From positions 1-13,273 of the forward strand of contig CALFYS010000049.1 of assembly GCA_937952245.1 (NCBI GenBank): a stretch of DNA of 13,273 nt, read 5' to 3'. How positions within the stretch are numbered: the stretch's first letter is position 1; every line of letters begins with the position of its first letter. The DNA comes from an uncultured Alphaproteobacteria bacterium (lineage in GTDB: Bacteria; Pseudomonadota; Alphaproteobacteria; Puniceispirillales; UBA1172). Positions 8,261 to 13,273 of this stretch are shown here, piece after piece. The position numbers were made by a program, and so were the translations under genes. The notes below the pieces were generated by a model. It worked only from the letters and a program-made list of their open reading frames with translations, was not told the DNA's origin and made no database searches.

Positions 8261-9712
8261 TTATCCAACACTGCCTTCGAGGGAAATACCGATCAGCTTT
8301 TGGGCTTCAACAGCAAATTCCATAGGCAATTCTTTCATCACTTCTTTGCAGAAGCCGTTCACAATCAACGACACAGCGTCTTCTTCTGTCATCCCGCGTT
8401 GCAGGCAATAGAACATCTGGTCTTCCGAAATCCTTGAGGTGGTGGCCTCATGCTCAATCCGCGCTGAAGGGTTGCGCGAAACAATATAAGGCACGGTATG
8501 GGCGCCGCATTGATCCCCCACCAAGAGACTGTCACATTGGGTGAAGTTCCGCCCTGTTTCAGCCCCGGGCATCATCCGCACCAAGCCACGATAGGTGCTG
8601 TCGGATTTGCCCGCGGCAATCCCCTTGGCAATGATGGTTGATTTTGTCCGCGGGCCGATATGGATCATCTTCGTGCCAGTATCAGCCTGCTGGGCGTTAT
8701 TGGTCACGGCAACGGAATAAAACTCACCAATGGAATCCGCGCCCATCAAGATGCAGGATGGGTATTTCCATGTAATCGCTGAGCCTGTTTCAACTTGAGT
8801 CCATGAAATCTTAGAGCGGTCGCCTTTGCAAATCCCGCGCTTGGTGACGAAATTGTAAATCCCGCCCTTGCCGTTTTCATCGCCGGGATACCAGTTCTGC
8901 ACCGTCGAATATTTAATTTCAGCATCGGTCATGGCCACCAGTTCCACCACCGCGGCGTGCAATTGATTTTCATCACGTTGCGGGGCGGTGCAGCCTTCAA
9001 GATAGGACACGTAACTGCCTTCATCGGCAATAATCAGCGTCCGTTCAAACTGCCCTGTGTTCATCTCATTGATGCGGAAATAGGTGGATAATTCCATGGG
9101 GCAGCGCACACCTTTGGGAATATAGACAAAAGACCCATCGGTGAAGACCGCCGCGTTCAGCGCTGAGAAGTAATTATCCCCATGCGGTACGACCGAACCA
9201 AGGTATTCTTTGATCATTTCCGGATGGTTTTGGATGGCTTCTGAAATCGGACAGAAGATCACCCCCGCTTCGGCCAGCTTTTCACGGAAGGTCGTGGCGA
9301 CCGATACCGAATCAAAAACAGCGTCAACCGCCACACCGGCCAGCATTTCCTGTTCTTTTAAGGGAATCCCAAGCTTTTCATAAGTTTTCAGCAGCTCCGG
9401 ATCAACTTCATCAAGGCTTTTCGGGCCATCGGCCTTTTTCGGGGCGGCGTAATAATGAATATCCTGATAATCAATCGGCGGGTAATTCAGCTTTGCCCAA
9501 TCCGGTTCTTCCATGGTCAGCCAATGGCGATACGCCTTCAGGCGCAATTCCAGCATCCATTCCGGTTCGTTTTTCTTGGCTGAAATCAGACGGATTGTAT
9601 CTTCGCTCAAGCCTTTAGGGGCTTTATCCACCTCAATATCGGTGACAAAACCATATTTATATTTGCCTGTGGCTTCTTCGACTTGCCTGATGGTTTCCAT
9701 CGTTGCTGACAT
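8261..9712 (-). CDS. sufB: Fe-S scaffold subunit SufB
   Basis: This 483-residue protein is the main scaffold of the SufBC2D complex, on which sulfur and iron are joined into clusters. Length and motifs are those of full SufB: SYVSYLEGCTAPQRDENQLH (233-252), with Cys241 in the place of the sulfur-accepting cysteine, then WYPGDENGKGGIYNFVTKRG (274-293), TQCDSLLVGDQCGAHTVPYI (391-410) with Cys393 and Cys402, and RIEHEATTSRISEDQMFYC (418-436). From its offset to Cys241, Cys393 is the likelier match to the second essential cysteine of E. coli SufB. The ATG at 9712 has a GAGGTAGG ribosome region upstream and lies 7 bp after the regulator gene, so the two are clearly co-transcribed. Confidence 0.97.
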   Translation of the reverse strand: MSATMETIRQVEEATGKYKYGFVTDIEVDKAPKGLSEDTIRLISAKKNEPEWMLELRLKAYRHWLTMEEPDWAKLNYPPIDYQDIHYYAAPKKADGPKSLDEVDPELLKTYEKLGIPLKEQEMLAGVAVDAVFDSVSVATTFREKLAEAGVIFCPISEAIQNHPEMIKEYLGSVVPHGDNYFSALNAAVFTDGSFVYIPKGVRCPMELSTYFRINEMNTGQFERTLIIADEGSYVSYLEGCTAPQRDENQLHAAVVELVAMTDAEIKYSTVQNWYPGDENGKGGIYNFVTKRGICKGDRSKISWTQVETGSAITWKYPSCILMGADSIGEFYSVAVTNNAQQADTGTKMIHIGPRTKSTIIAKGIAAGKSDSTYRGLVRMMPGAETGRNFTQCDSLLVGDQCGAHTVPYIVSRNPSARIEHEATTSRISEDQMFYCLQRGMTEEDAVSLIVNGFCKEVMKELPMEFAVEAQKLIGISLEGSVG

Positions 9713-9719
9713 CGTGTAC

Positions 9720-10205
9720 CTACCTCGTAAAATCAGACTTCAGTTCAGATTGGGGTGATGCGGATAAAGCATCGTGATTAAAATAATGATCAGGGTTGAT
9801 CAGATCCGCCAAAGACATGGCGCGCAACGCCTCATCAATGACCGAATTGACCCGTTCCCAATGACCGCTCAAAAAACAGCTTTGCTTGGCGTTGCAAGGC
9901 TCCACCGATGTTTCCACACAAGCGGTAAGCGCAATCGGGCCTTCAAGGGCTTCGATAATGGCGGCAACCGAAATATCTTCAGGGGTTTTGTTCAAACAAT
10001 ACCCGCCGTTTTTGCCGCGGGTGGATGACACCAGCCCCGAATGGGTCAGTATTTTCAAAATTTTGGAAATACTGGCGGCGGTCAGCCCTGTTTTATGCGC
10101 GATCTCATTCACTGAAAGGCTTTGATTCTGGTCAAAACGATATTGAAAAGCCAGAAGGCTCATCACCACCGCGCCATAATCTGTCATGCGATTCAGTTTG
10201 ATCAT
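9720..10205 (-). CDS. Rrf2-family SUF system regulator (IscR/RirA-like)
   Basis: This 161-residue Rrf2-family transcription factor has a winged helix-turn-helix at about 5-75, including LSVNEIAHKTGLTAASISKILKIL (30-53) and the wing TRGKNGGYCL (62-71). Then comes the family's ISVAAIIEALEGPIALTACV segment (78-97). Putative cluster ligands are Cys96, Cys104 and Cys110, with His115 nearby. The cysteine spacing (8 and 6) is that of RirA rather than of E. coli IscR (6 and 6), but the gene position and sequence fit the SUF-system regulator branch. It is the first gene of the suf operon and probably represses it when clusters are plentiful. ATG at 10205 is the only sensible start; the ribosome site is weak (AGAAG). 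An IscR-like operator lies in its own promoter, so autoregulation is likely. Confidence 0.9.
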   Translation of the reverse strand: MIKLNRMTDYGAVVMSLLAFQYRFDQNQSLSVNEIAHKTGLTAASISKILKILTHSGLVSSTRGKNGGYCLNKTPEDISVAAIIEALEGPIALTACVETSVEPCNAKQSCFLSGHWERVNSVIDEALRAMSLADLINPDHYFNHDALSASPQSELKSDFTR

Positions 10206-10208
10206 CTT

Positions 10209-10236
10209 CTGCTCAAAACCTTATGCTCAAAATCTT
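10209..10236 (-). repeat. Tandem 14-bp repeat directly upstream of the SUF regulator start
   Basis: Read on the minus strand, AAGATTTTGAGCAT (10236-10223) is followed immediately by AAGGTTTTGAGCAG (10222-10209), with 12 of 14 bases identical. A third AAG (10208-10206) abuts the ATG at 10205. The repeat lies in the 5' untranslated leader, where the ribosome must bind. Whether it has a function or is a chance local duplication is not known. Confidence 0.75.
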
Positions 10237-10308
10237 GTTGCAACCAAGCCTCGCGTCGCCGGTGACGCTGGCCGAAACATTAAATTTGAAAAGTTAATAA
10301 TTTAAAAA

Positions 10309-10323
10309 GGACTAAAACAGTCC
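10309..10323 (-). promoter_or_regulatory. IscR type-1-like operator at the suf start site
   Basis: GGACTAAAACAGTCC is a 5-5-5 inverted repeat. Its inner part, GACTAAAACAGTC, fits the core of the E. coli type-1 IscR site (GACT-R-WWW-Y-AGTC) at every position, and TAT occurs close to one end as in the full consensus. It lies 6 bp downstream of the TATAAT box, that is, across the expected transcription start, where bound protein would block RNA polymerase. The match to the E. coli consensus is from memory; binding by the adjacent Rrf2 protein is inference. Confidence 0.7.
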
Positions 10324-10329
10324 GTATTC

Positions 10330-10360
10330 ATTATATGGACGTAGTTTAGAATGATTTCAA
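10330..10360 (-). promoter_or_regulatory. Promoter of the suf operon
   Basis: On the minus strand a perfect TATAAT (10335-10330) follows TTGAAA (10360-10355) with a 19-bp spacer, slightly longer than ideal. The predicted start near 10323 gives a leader of about 118 bases. This is the only good promoter between hspQ and the regulator gene, and I see no obvious internal promoter down to the hydrolase. The leader has a small hairpin, GCGTC/GACGC, at 10253-10268 that could be extended by GCC/GGC. Confidence 0.65.
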
Positions 10361-10382
10361 GTCTTTTCTTTGCACATGAAAA

Positions 10383-10397
10383 TGAGAATTAATCTCA
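10383..10397 (-). promoter_or_regulatory. Fur-box-like palindrome upstream of the suf promoter
   Basis: TGAGAATTAATCTCA differs at only one position from the common Fur-box form TGAGAATnATTCTCA. The arms extend outward (TGAAAA from 10377, TTTTCA to 10405) with a small bulge. It lies about 22 bp upstream of the -35 box, so a bound regulator could be an activator or a repressor of this promoter. Alphaproteobacteria often use Irr, RirA or Mur in place of classical Fur, so the identity of the binding protein is open. Confidence 0.5.
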
Positions 10398-10463
10398 ATT
10401 TTTCAATTGCTTAATGATGTTGATTAAGGGGGTTTTTTGCAGGTTTATGGAGGAAATTAGCCC

Positions 10464-10498
10464 AAAAAAAGGAAACCCCTGTTACGAGGTAACAGGGG
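10464..10498 (-). terminator. Strong intrinsic terminator downstream of hspQ
   Basis: CCCCTGTTAC (10476-10485) and GTAACAGGGG (10489-10498) form a perfect 10-bp stem with a 3-base loop. On the minus strand the hairpin is followed by TTTCC and then seven T residues (10470-10464). It lies about 130 bp past the hspQ stop and shields the suf promoter from read-through. Confidence 0.85.
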
Positions 10499-10630
10499 CA
10501 AACCATGCGTAAGGTTTGACTTAATCATGACAGTAAACCTTAGCGATGGAAAATCACATTACCGTGATGGGCATAAGGCTGATCATGGCGGATCAGCGAT
10601 CAGCTTTTCGAATAAGATGAAAGGATCGGA
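10499..10630 (-). other. Hairpin-rich region between the hspQ stop and its terminator
   Basis: No credible coding frame is present. The stretch holds three separate inverted repeats: GCTGATC (10578-10584) facing two tandem GATCAGC copies (10591-10597 and 10598-10604), ATCAC/GTGAT (10553-10568), and TAAGGTTT/AAACCTTA (10510-10517 and 10535-10542). Together with the terminator at 10464-10498 this looks like a long structured 3' untranslated region of hspQ or a small RNA read on the minus strand. Its function is unknown. Confidence 0.4.
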
Positions 10631-10975
10631 TTAATTGACGCTATCGCGGCGGGGCGGATAACGGCCTTGATTGAAATCATCAAACATATCTTCAAGCTCA
10701 GGATGATCAACCGGCCCGGCATCACCATCAGAGACGAGATTCTGTTGGCTGACATAAGCGGTGTAATAGCTTTCGTCATTTTCAGCCAGAAGGTGATAAA
10801 ACGGCTGTTCACGGGCGGGGCGAATCTCCGCTGGAATCGCCTCATACCATTCTTCGGTGTTTGAAAATTCAGGATCAACGTCAAAAATAACACCACGAAA
10901 CGAAAAATGACGGTGACGAACAACATCACCAATGTTGAAAACCGCTTCTTTTTTTATTTTTGGATTTTCGGACAT
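10631..10975 (-). CDS. hspQ: Heat shock protein HspQ (YccV-like)
   Basis: This 114-residue protein is a clear HspQ. It has FNIGDVVRHRHFSFRGVIFD (13-32), DPEFSNTEEWYEAIP (34-48), QPFYHLLAENDES (57-69) and YTAYVSQQNL (71-80), with a variable acidic to basic tail. In E. coli the family is linked to heat-induced proteolysis, as an adaptor or enhancer for Lon and in DnaA quality control, and was earlier described as a hemimethylated-DNA-binding protein. The ATG at 10975 has a weak AAGAG ribosome site. It is a single-gene unit: an RpoH-like promoter precedes it and a strong terminator lies downstream, which agrees with a heat-shock role. Confidence 0.95.
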   Translation of the reverse strand: MSENPKIKKEAVFNIGDVVRHRHFSFRGVIFDVDPEFSNTEEWYEAIPAEIRPAREQPFYHLLAENDESYYTAYVSQQNLVSDGDAGPVDHPELEDMFDDFNQGRYPPRRDSVN

Positions 10976-11009
10976 GGTCGTCTCTTTCAGATCAGGAGGT
11001 ATGATTTTA

Positions 11010-11037
11010 AAATAAGTGCAATTCGATGAAATACAAG
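11010..11037 (-). promoter_or_regulatory. RpoH (sigma-32)-like promoter of hspQ
   Basis: On the minus strand CTTG (11037-11034) is followed by exactly 17 bp and then CTTATTT (11016-11010). This agrees with the alphaproteobacterial RpoH pattern CTTG-N17/18-CYTATNT, as I recall it. The predicted start is near 11003, about 28 bases before the hspQ ATG. A palindrome, ATGAAATA/TATTTCAT (11026-11047), is centred on the -35 box, and a second CTTGTAT copy lies 15 bp upstream. Confidence 0.7.
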
Positions 11038-11055
11038 TTTATTTCATACAAGTCG

Positions 11056-11077
11056 AAAAGGCCGCAAAAGCGGCCTT
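11056..11077 (-). terminator. Intrinsic terminator of rpmF
   Basis: On the minus strand AAGGCCGC, loop TTTT, GCGGCCTT forms an 8-bp stem at 11077-11058, ending in TTTT (11059-11056). It lies 47 bp after the rpmF stop codon and ends just before the hspQ promoter. Confidence 0.85.
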
Positions 11078-11124
11078 AAACGGAACGCATCATCATGATG
11101 CAAGATATAAGCGGCAAGCCAGCT

Positions 11125-11310
11125 TTAGATGCGGTCTTTAACCTTCAGCACCTGACGACCACGATACATCCCTGTTTTCAGGTCCATCTGGTGCGGACGG
11201 TGCAATTCGCCAGTTGTCTTATCTTCGACATAGGCGTCAGCTTTGATCGCGTCATGGGCGCGGCGCATACCCCGCTTTGAAGGGGTGGTTTTTCTCTTTG
11301 GAACAGCCAT
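11125..11310 (-). CDS. rpmF: 50S ribosomal protein L32 (bL32)
   Basis: This 61-residue basic protein is a component of the large ribosomal subunit. It starts MAVPKRKTTPSKRGMRRAHD and ends MYRGRQVLKVKDRI, both typical of bL32 in alphaproteobacteria. It lacks the zinc-binding cysteines found in some bL32 forms. The start is ATG at 11310, preceded by CGGAG at good distance. The open frame continues upstream through the tRNA gene, but that extension is not protein-coding. It follows tRNA-Ala by 31 bp with no terminator between them, so the two probably share a transcript. Confidence 0.97.
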   Translation of the reverse strand: MAVPKRKTTPSKRGMRRAHDAIKADAYVEDKTTGELHRPHQMDLKTGMYRGRQVLKVKDRI

Positions 11311-11341
11311 CGCTGAAACTCCGTAAAAATCTAGGTTCTGT

Positions 11342-11417
11342 TGGTGGAGCCAGACGGGATCGAACCGACGACCTCCTGAATGCAAATCAGGCGCTCTCCC
11401 AGCTGAGCTATGGCCCC
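11342..11417 (-). tRNA. tRNA-Ala (anticodon TGC)
   Basis: This 76-base gene folds as a full cloverleaf on the minus strand. The acceptor stem is GGGGCCA/TGGCTCC, the D arm AGCTCAGCTGGGAGAGC, the anticodon stem-loop CTGATTTGCATTCAG with anticodon TGC, and the T arm contains GGTTCGATCC. The encoded 3' end is CCA. The third acceptor pair is G3:U70, the identity element for alanine. rpmF follows 31 bp downstream. Confidence 0.98.
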
Positions 11418-11427
11418 GAAACAGAAA

Positions 11428-11445
11428 CCACGCGATTGCGCGTGG
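11428..11445 (-). repeat. Hairpin in the tRNA-Ala leader
   Basis: CCACGCG and CGCGTGG form a perfect 7-bp stem with a 4-base loop, placed between the predicted start site and the tRNA 5' end (11417). It would be part of the leader removed by RNase P. No T-tract follows, so it is not a terminator. Confidence 0.55.
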
Positions 11446-11456
11446 GTTGGTGGACT

Positions 11457-11484
11457 TTATTAACCAGCAAGGGCTTGCCGTCAA
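11457..11484 (-). promoter_or_regulatory. Promoter of tRNA-Ala and rpmF
   Basis: On the minus strand TTGACG (11484-11479) and TAATAA (11462-11457) are separated by 16 bp. The predicted start near 11450 gives a leader of about 33 bases. The -35 box lies in and beside the loop of a perfect 9-bp inverted repeat, AAGGGCTTG/CAAGCCCTT (11469-11490). Confidence 0.6.
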
Positions 11485-11505
11485 GCCCTTACTGTTCATT
11501 TTGTT

Positions 11506-11545
11506 AAAAAAACCCAAATTTTAAGGTCACTGGACCCTGAAAATT
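11506..11545 (-). terminator. Intrinsic terminator overlapping the ald stop codon
   Basis: On the minus strand AATTTT (11545-11540) pairs with AAAATT (11522-11517) and GGTC pairs with GACC inside it, with one bulge and a CAGT loop. TGGG and seven T residues (11512-11506) follow. The stem begins inside the stop codon. The stem is imperfect, but the T-tract is good. Confidence 0.65.
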
Positions 11546-12638
11546 AGAGTTTAGGGTTCTCACCAAGGGCTTCGATCACCGCTGGATGGACAATTTTGCC
11601 ATCTTTGACGTTCAAGCCTTCCATCAGATGAGGGTTTTCATCCAGTGCCTTCAAACCTTTATCCGCCAGCGCCAAGGTAAATGGCAAGGTTGCGTTATTA
11701 AGCGCGTGGGATGACGTCAGCGGCACAGAGCCGGGCATATTGGCAACACAGTAATGAACGATGCCATCAACATCATAGACAGGGTCTTCATGGGTTGTCG
11801 CGCGGGAGGTTTCAAAACAGCCGCCCTGATCAATCGCCACATCACAAAGCACCGCGCCCGGGCGCATCATGCCCAAATGTTCACGCCGCACCAAACGAGG
11901 CGCTGCCGCCCCAGGGATCAACACAGCACCAACCACCAGATCAGCCGTCGCCAGCGCGTCTTCAATCGCCTTGCCGGTTGAGAATTTCGTGGTCAGCGTG
12001 CCGTTAAAGACATCATCCAGATAACGCAGGCGTGGCACGGAACGGTCAAGAATCGTCACATTAGCGCCAATACCAACAGCCAGTTTTGCCGCGTTTGTGC
12101 CAACGACACCGCCGCCGATCACAACAACATTGGCCGGATCAGTCCCCGGCACGCCAGACAGAAGCAAGCCGCGACCGCCACCGGTTTTCTTCAAGAAATA
12201 CCCGCCTTCGATAATCGAAAGACGACCAGCCACTTCACTCATCGGTGCCAAGAGCGGCAAACCACCATGCGCGTCGGTCACGGTTTCATAAGCAATGGCG
12301 GTACAGCCTGATTCCATCAACCCAATGGTCTGGGCAGGATCGGGAGCCAGATGCAAATAGGTGAACAGAATCTGATCAGAACGGAGCATTTTCCATTCCA
12401 CTTCCTGCGGTTCTTTCACTTTGACGATCATCTCGCTATTGGCGAAAACAGATGCCGCATCAGGAGCGATTTCAGCACCAACAGCACGGTAAGCATCATC
12501 GTCTGAACCAATGCCCGCGCCCGCGCCGGATTGCACCAAAACAGAATGGCCACGCGCGGTGAGTTCCTTTACGGAATCAGGCACAAGACCAACACGGAAT
12601 TCACGATTTTTAATCTCTGTAGGAACGCCAATACGCAT
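11544..12638 (-). CDS. ald: Alanine dehydrogenase
   Basis: This enzyme of 364 residues reversibly converts L-alanine to pyruvate and ammonia with NAD+. It starts with MRIGVPTEIKNREFRVGL, typical of the AlaDH/PNT family. Key residues are Arg15, Lys75 in VKVKEP, His96 in YLHLAPD, and Asp270 in DVAIDQGG. The nucleotide-binding glycines are GGGVVG (175-180) and the adenosine-binding acid is in ILDRS (Asp198). The length excludes the PntA transhydrogenase subunit. Three ATG codons occur in a row (12644, 12641, 12638). I chose the last because AGGGAG ends six bases before it and only abuts the first; the longest reading is 366 residues. The divergent neighbour is an Lrp/AsnC regulator, a known arrangement for ald control. 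Confidence 0.96.
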   Translation of the reverse strand: MRIGVPTEIKNREFRVGLVPDSVKELTARGHSVLVQSGAGAGIGSDDDAYRAVGAEIAPDAASVFANSEMIVKVKEPQEVEWKMLRSDQILFTYLHLAPDPAQTIGLMESGCTAIAYETVTDAHGGLPLLAPMSEVAGRLSIIEGGYFLKKTGGGRGLLLSGVPGTDPANVVVIGGGVVGTNAAKLAVGIGANVTILDRSVPRLRYLDDVFNGTLTTKFSTGKAIEDALATADLVVGAVLIPGAAAPRLVRREHLGMMRPGAVLCDVAIDQGGCFETSRATTHEDPVYDVDGIVHYCVANMPGSVPLTSSHALNNATLPFTLALADKGLKALDENPHLMEGLNVKDGKIVHPAVIEALGENPKL

Positions 12639-12644
12639 CATCAT

Positions 12645-12807
12645 CTCCCTTGACTGTCCTTTGTTAAATCACGGCGCATCTTAGACCAAACCTGTTAGCA
12701 GAGGATTGTTATTTGCATGATGAAAGACGGATATTTTTAAATAATATTGAATATTATTTTATTTTATTGATATATTATTCGAATAAATAAAATTATGGGT
12801 GATGATC
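12645..12807. promoter_or_regulatory. Divergent ald / Lrp-family regulatory region
   Basis: The 163-bp region between the two divergent genes becomes very AT-rich on the regulator side. It holds a perfect palindrome of 21 bp with a single central base at 12739-12759 (10-bp arms, AAATAATATT and AATATTATTT around G12749) and a 12-bp palindrome TTATTCGAATAA at 12775-12786. These are plausible operators for the adjacent Lrp/AsnC protein, which favours AT-rich dyads. I could not fix the -35/-10 boxes for either gene with confidence. Confidence 0.55.
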
Positions 12808-13272
12808 ATGCCATTAGACCGCGCTGATAAAGCGATTATCAAATCACTGCAAGAGAATGCCCGCCTGACCAATGTGGAATTGGCGGATCGCGTGGGGCTT
12901 TCGCCTTCTGCCTGTTTGCGCAGGGTCAATATGCTGGAAGAATCAGGCACGATTTCAGGTTATTACGCTGAATTAGACCCATCGAAGATCAATTATGAAG
13001 TTGTTGTCTTGGTGCAAATCACTTTAACAGGCCAATCGGCGGTGATTTTGCGGGATTTTGAACAAGCGGTGGTGCGAATCCCCAATTTGCTGGCGTGTTT
13101 TTTGATGGCGGGGGCGAAAGATTACATTTTGCGCATCGCGGCACAGGATGTCAGCGATTATGGCGAGATTCACAGCAATCATTTGGCCGCCCTGCCCCAT
13201 GTTCAAAGCATGGAATCAAATTTCGTGTTGCGAACCGTGATGAATCGCGGCCTGCCCGTTGATTTGATTTAA
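12808..13272 (+). CDS. Lrp/AsnC-family transcriptional regulator, probable ald regulator
   Basis: This 154-residue protein has an N-terminal helix-turn-helix (about 4-52), with LTNVELADRVGLSPSACLRRVNML (20-43), and a C-terminal ligand-binding RAM domain (about 65-140) containing MAGAKDYILRI (100-110). The start MPLDRADKAIIKSLQENAR is typical of the family. I chose ATG at 12808, with GGTGA five bases upstream; GTG 12799 and ATG 12802 would add two or three residues. The family forms dimers to octamers and responds to amino acids. Its divergent position to ald resembles aldR/ald pairs known from mycobacteria and rhizobia, so alanine-responsive activation of ald is likely, by inference. The gene is complete; the window ends one base after its stop. 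Confidence 0.92.
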   Translation: MPLDRADKAIIKSLQENARLTNVELADRVGLSPSACLRRVNMLEESGTISGYYAELDPSKINYEVVVLVQITLTGQSAVILRDFEQAVVRIPNLLACFLMAGAKDYILRIAAQDVSDYGEIHSNHLAALPHVQSMESNFVLRTVMNRGLPVDLI

Positions 13273-13273
13273 C

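Noticed and set aside
10342..10360. TTTAGAATGATTTCAAG as an Irr (ICE)-type site over the suf -35 box
   Set aside because: The left half resembles what I recall of the motif, but the right half is poor and the dyad is weak, so I do not report it as a site.
10576..10612. GCTGATC/GATCAGC hairpin as the terminator of hspQ
   Set aside because: On the minus strand it is not followed by a T-tract; the real terminator is at 10464-10498.
11311..11517. Upstream extension of the rpmF reading frame
   Set aside because: The extension runs through a complete tRNA-Ala gene; bL32 has a conserved start at 11310 with its own ribosome site.
1..13273. CRISPR array, insertion sequence, prophage or attachment site
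   Set aside because: No regularly spaced repeats, transposase or integrase genes or terminal repeats were seen; all genes are common chromosomal families with uniform composition.

Overview
The window reads as chromosomal DNA from an alphaproteobacterium. The evidence is the suf gene order, an Rrf2 regulator with RirA-type cysteine spacing, an RpoH-like promoter of the alphaproteobacterial form in front of hspQ, and the protein families present. I cannot fix the order or genus; a free-living lineage is likely. Coding density is high, and I see no mobile element, CRISPR array or sign of recent transfer.

Layout: positions 11-10205 form one long minus-strand gene train. In transcription order it is an Rrf2-family iron-sulfur regulator, sufB, sufC, sufD, sufS, a SufT-like DUF59 gene, a SufA/IscA-type carrier gene, an Atm1-type ABC exporter, a glutamine-synthetase-family ligase and an alpha/beta hydrolase. 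Gaps are short (largest 42 bp), sufD/sufS and sufS/sufT overlap by ATGA, and sufC/sufD overlap by 11 bp. The train begins at a promoter near 10330-10360. An IscR type-1-like operator lies at its start site and a Fur-box-like palindrome lies just upstream, so transcription probably responds to both Fe-S cluster status and iron.

Upstream, still on the minus strand, are three more units. hspQ (10631-10975) has an RpoH-like promoter and a strong terminator about 130 bp past its stop, with a hairpin-rich stretch between. A tRNA-Ala(TGC) gene is followed 31 bp later by rpmF, under one visible promoter and one terminator. Alanine dehydrogenase (ald) has its own terminator overlapping its stop codon. 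On the plus strand, divergent from ald across an AT-rich intergenic region with a perfect odd-centred palindrome, is an Lrp/AsnC regulator that probably controls ald.

How it fits together: SufS removes sulfur from cysteine, SufBCD builds clusters, and SufA and SufT help carry and deliver them. The Rrf2 protein probably senses cluster supply and controls the operon. Atm1 exports glutathione-linked sulfur or metal species. The role of the ligase and hydrolase in this operon is unclear. No completely new system is evident; the most interesting material is the dual iron/Fe-S regulatory region, the unusual operon tail, and the structured region after hspQ.
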